Below are positions 6,175 to 6,853 of a stretch of DNA of 6,853 nt, one piece after another. The DNA comes from Pseudomonadota bacterium (GTDB taxonomy: Bacteria; Pseudomonadota; Gammaproteobacteria; Pseudomonadales; Pseudohongiellaceae): positions 1 through 6,853 of the forward strand of contig JADFOC010000146.1 in assembly GCA_022563075.1 (NCBI GenBank). The letters run 5' to 3'. Positions within the stretch are counted from its first letter, which is position 1, and each line of letters begins with the position of its first letter. The position numbers and the translations under genes were made by a program. The notes below the pieces were generated by a model. It did not search any database. It was not told the DNA's origin and saw only the letters and a list, made by a program, of their open reading frames with translations.

Positions 6175-6853
6175 CTAAGTTTTTTCGATATAACCCAGGC
6201 TTTGCAGCGCCCGTTCATCGTCAGCCCAACCCGATTTTACTTTAACCCATAAATGGAGCATGACTTTAGTGGCAAATGTCCGCTCCATGTCTTCCCGCGC
6301 CGCGCTACCGATTCGCTTAAGCCTTTCGCCATCCTTGCCTATCAATATCTTTTTCTGACCTTTCTTGTCCACCAGAATTAATGCATGAATGTGCAACGTC
6401 GATCTTCTTTGCTCAAATTTTTCAATCTCCACCGTCACCTCATAGGGTATCTCATCACCTAATTGACGAGTTATTTTCTCACGCACTAATTCGGCCGCGA
6501 GAAATCTCGAGCTACGATCAGTGATTTGATCGTCGGGAAACAGGAAGGGTCCTACCGGGAGGTATTTCCTCAGCAGGTTTTCTATGGTACCGAGATTGTG
6601 CCCAGCCAAGGCCGACACCGGCACTATCTCTACAAAGTGTCGTTTGCTTGCCAGTAACTCGATGTGAGGCAACAGCTTATCCTTGTCTTTCACCAGATCG
6701 ATCTTGTTAATAATCAACAGCACCGGCACAGAAATGTCACACAATGCATCCAGCACCAACTGATCAGTCGCGTTCCAGGTCAAGCGCTCGACAACGAATA
6801 AGATGGCATCGACATCATTTATCACCCTGATAACGGTTTCGTTCATGACTCGA
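6175..6853 (-). CDS. era: GTPase Era, 5' end cut by window
   Basis: Era is an essential GTPase that binds the 3' end of 16S rRNA and assists 30S assembly. About 225 C-terminal residues are visible. The frame is open through the right edge, and residues before the ATG at 6846 (Arg-Val) continue the family alignment. That ATG is therefore internal; roughly 75-80 N-terminal residues with the P-loop and DTPG motif lie outside. Counting from that Met, the G4 motif NKID is at 47-50 (6697-6708) and a G5-like SAL at 78-80. FPDDQITDRSSRF lies at 103-115. The KH RNA-binding domain has GKDG at 170-173, and the signature WVKVKSGWADDERALQSLGY closes the protein. The stop is TAG at 6175-6177. recO follows after 45 bases; rnc would be expected upstream, outside the window. 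Confidence 0.97.
   Translation of the reverse strand, partial: RVMNETVIRVINDVDAILFVVERLTWNATDQLVLDALCDISVPVLLIINKIDLVKDKDKLLPHIELLASKRHFVEIVPVSALAGHNLGTIENLLRKYLPVGPFLFPDDQITDRSSRFLAAELVREKITRQLGDEIPYEVTVEIEKFEQRRSTLHIHALILVDKKGQKKILIGKDGERLKRIGSAAREDMERTFATKVMLHLWVKVKSGWADDERALQSLGYIEKT

Noticed and set aside
6844..6846. ATG at 6846 as the start of era
   Set aside because: The frame continues upstream to the window edge, and the residues there fit the Era alignment. Starting at this ATG would omit the P-loop and the DTPG motif, which are essential.

Overview
The window looks like chromosomal DNA from a gammaproteobacterium of moderate GC content. The Era, RecO, CysM, RlmD and MazG proteins all resemble the E. 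coli and Pseudomonas versions. A lysine/alanine-rich histone H1-like protein of the AlgP type also fits that class. Finer placement (a marine relative of Pseudomonas or Cellvibrio) is a guess. Every gene I can support lies on the minus strand, so the window reads right to left. I see no plasmid, phage, CRISPR, defence or intact transposon genes.

Reading order from the right edge: era (6853-6175, 5' end cut by the window) encodes a ribosome-assembly GTPase. Then comes recO (6129-5410) for recombinational repair, 45 bases later. A 316-base spacer follows (5409-5094), which is rich in palindromes and holds a convincing promoter at its far end. Next is a compact run of four genes: cysM (5093-4206, cysteine synthase B), rlmD/rumA (4123 or 4150 to 2747, 23S rRNA m5U1939 methyltransferase), mazG (2719-1862, NTP pyrophosphohydrolase) and adk (1824-1177, adenylate kinase). 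Their spacers are only about 27 to 82 bases, so this is probably one transcription unit starting from the promoter before cysM. After adk there is a 468-base AT-rich region without a gene (1176-709). Last is a histone H1-like basic protein (708-1) that runs off the left edge.

The genes are housekeeping. era and recO are a classical gammaproteobacterial pair. cysM-rlmD-mazG is the familiar cysM-rumA-relA-mazG neighbourhood of Pseudomonas, but without relA: only 27 bases separate rlmD and mazG. Likewise pdxJ and acpS, which usually follow recO, are absent. mazG and adk sit together here; their activities are compatible, since MazG yields NMPs and Adk phosphorylates AMP.

The points most worth a second look are the missing relA, the palindrome-rich recO-cysM spacer, and the H1-like gene with its long AT-rich leader. 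I found no evidence for a previously undescribed system.
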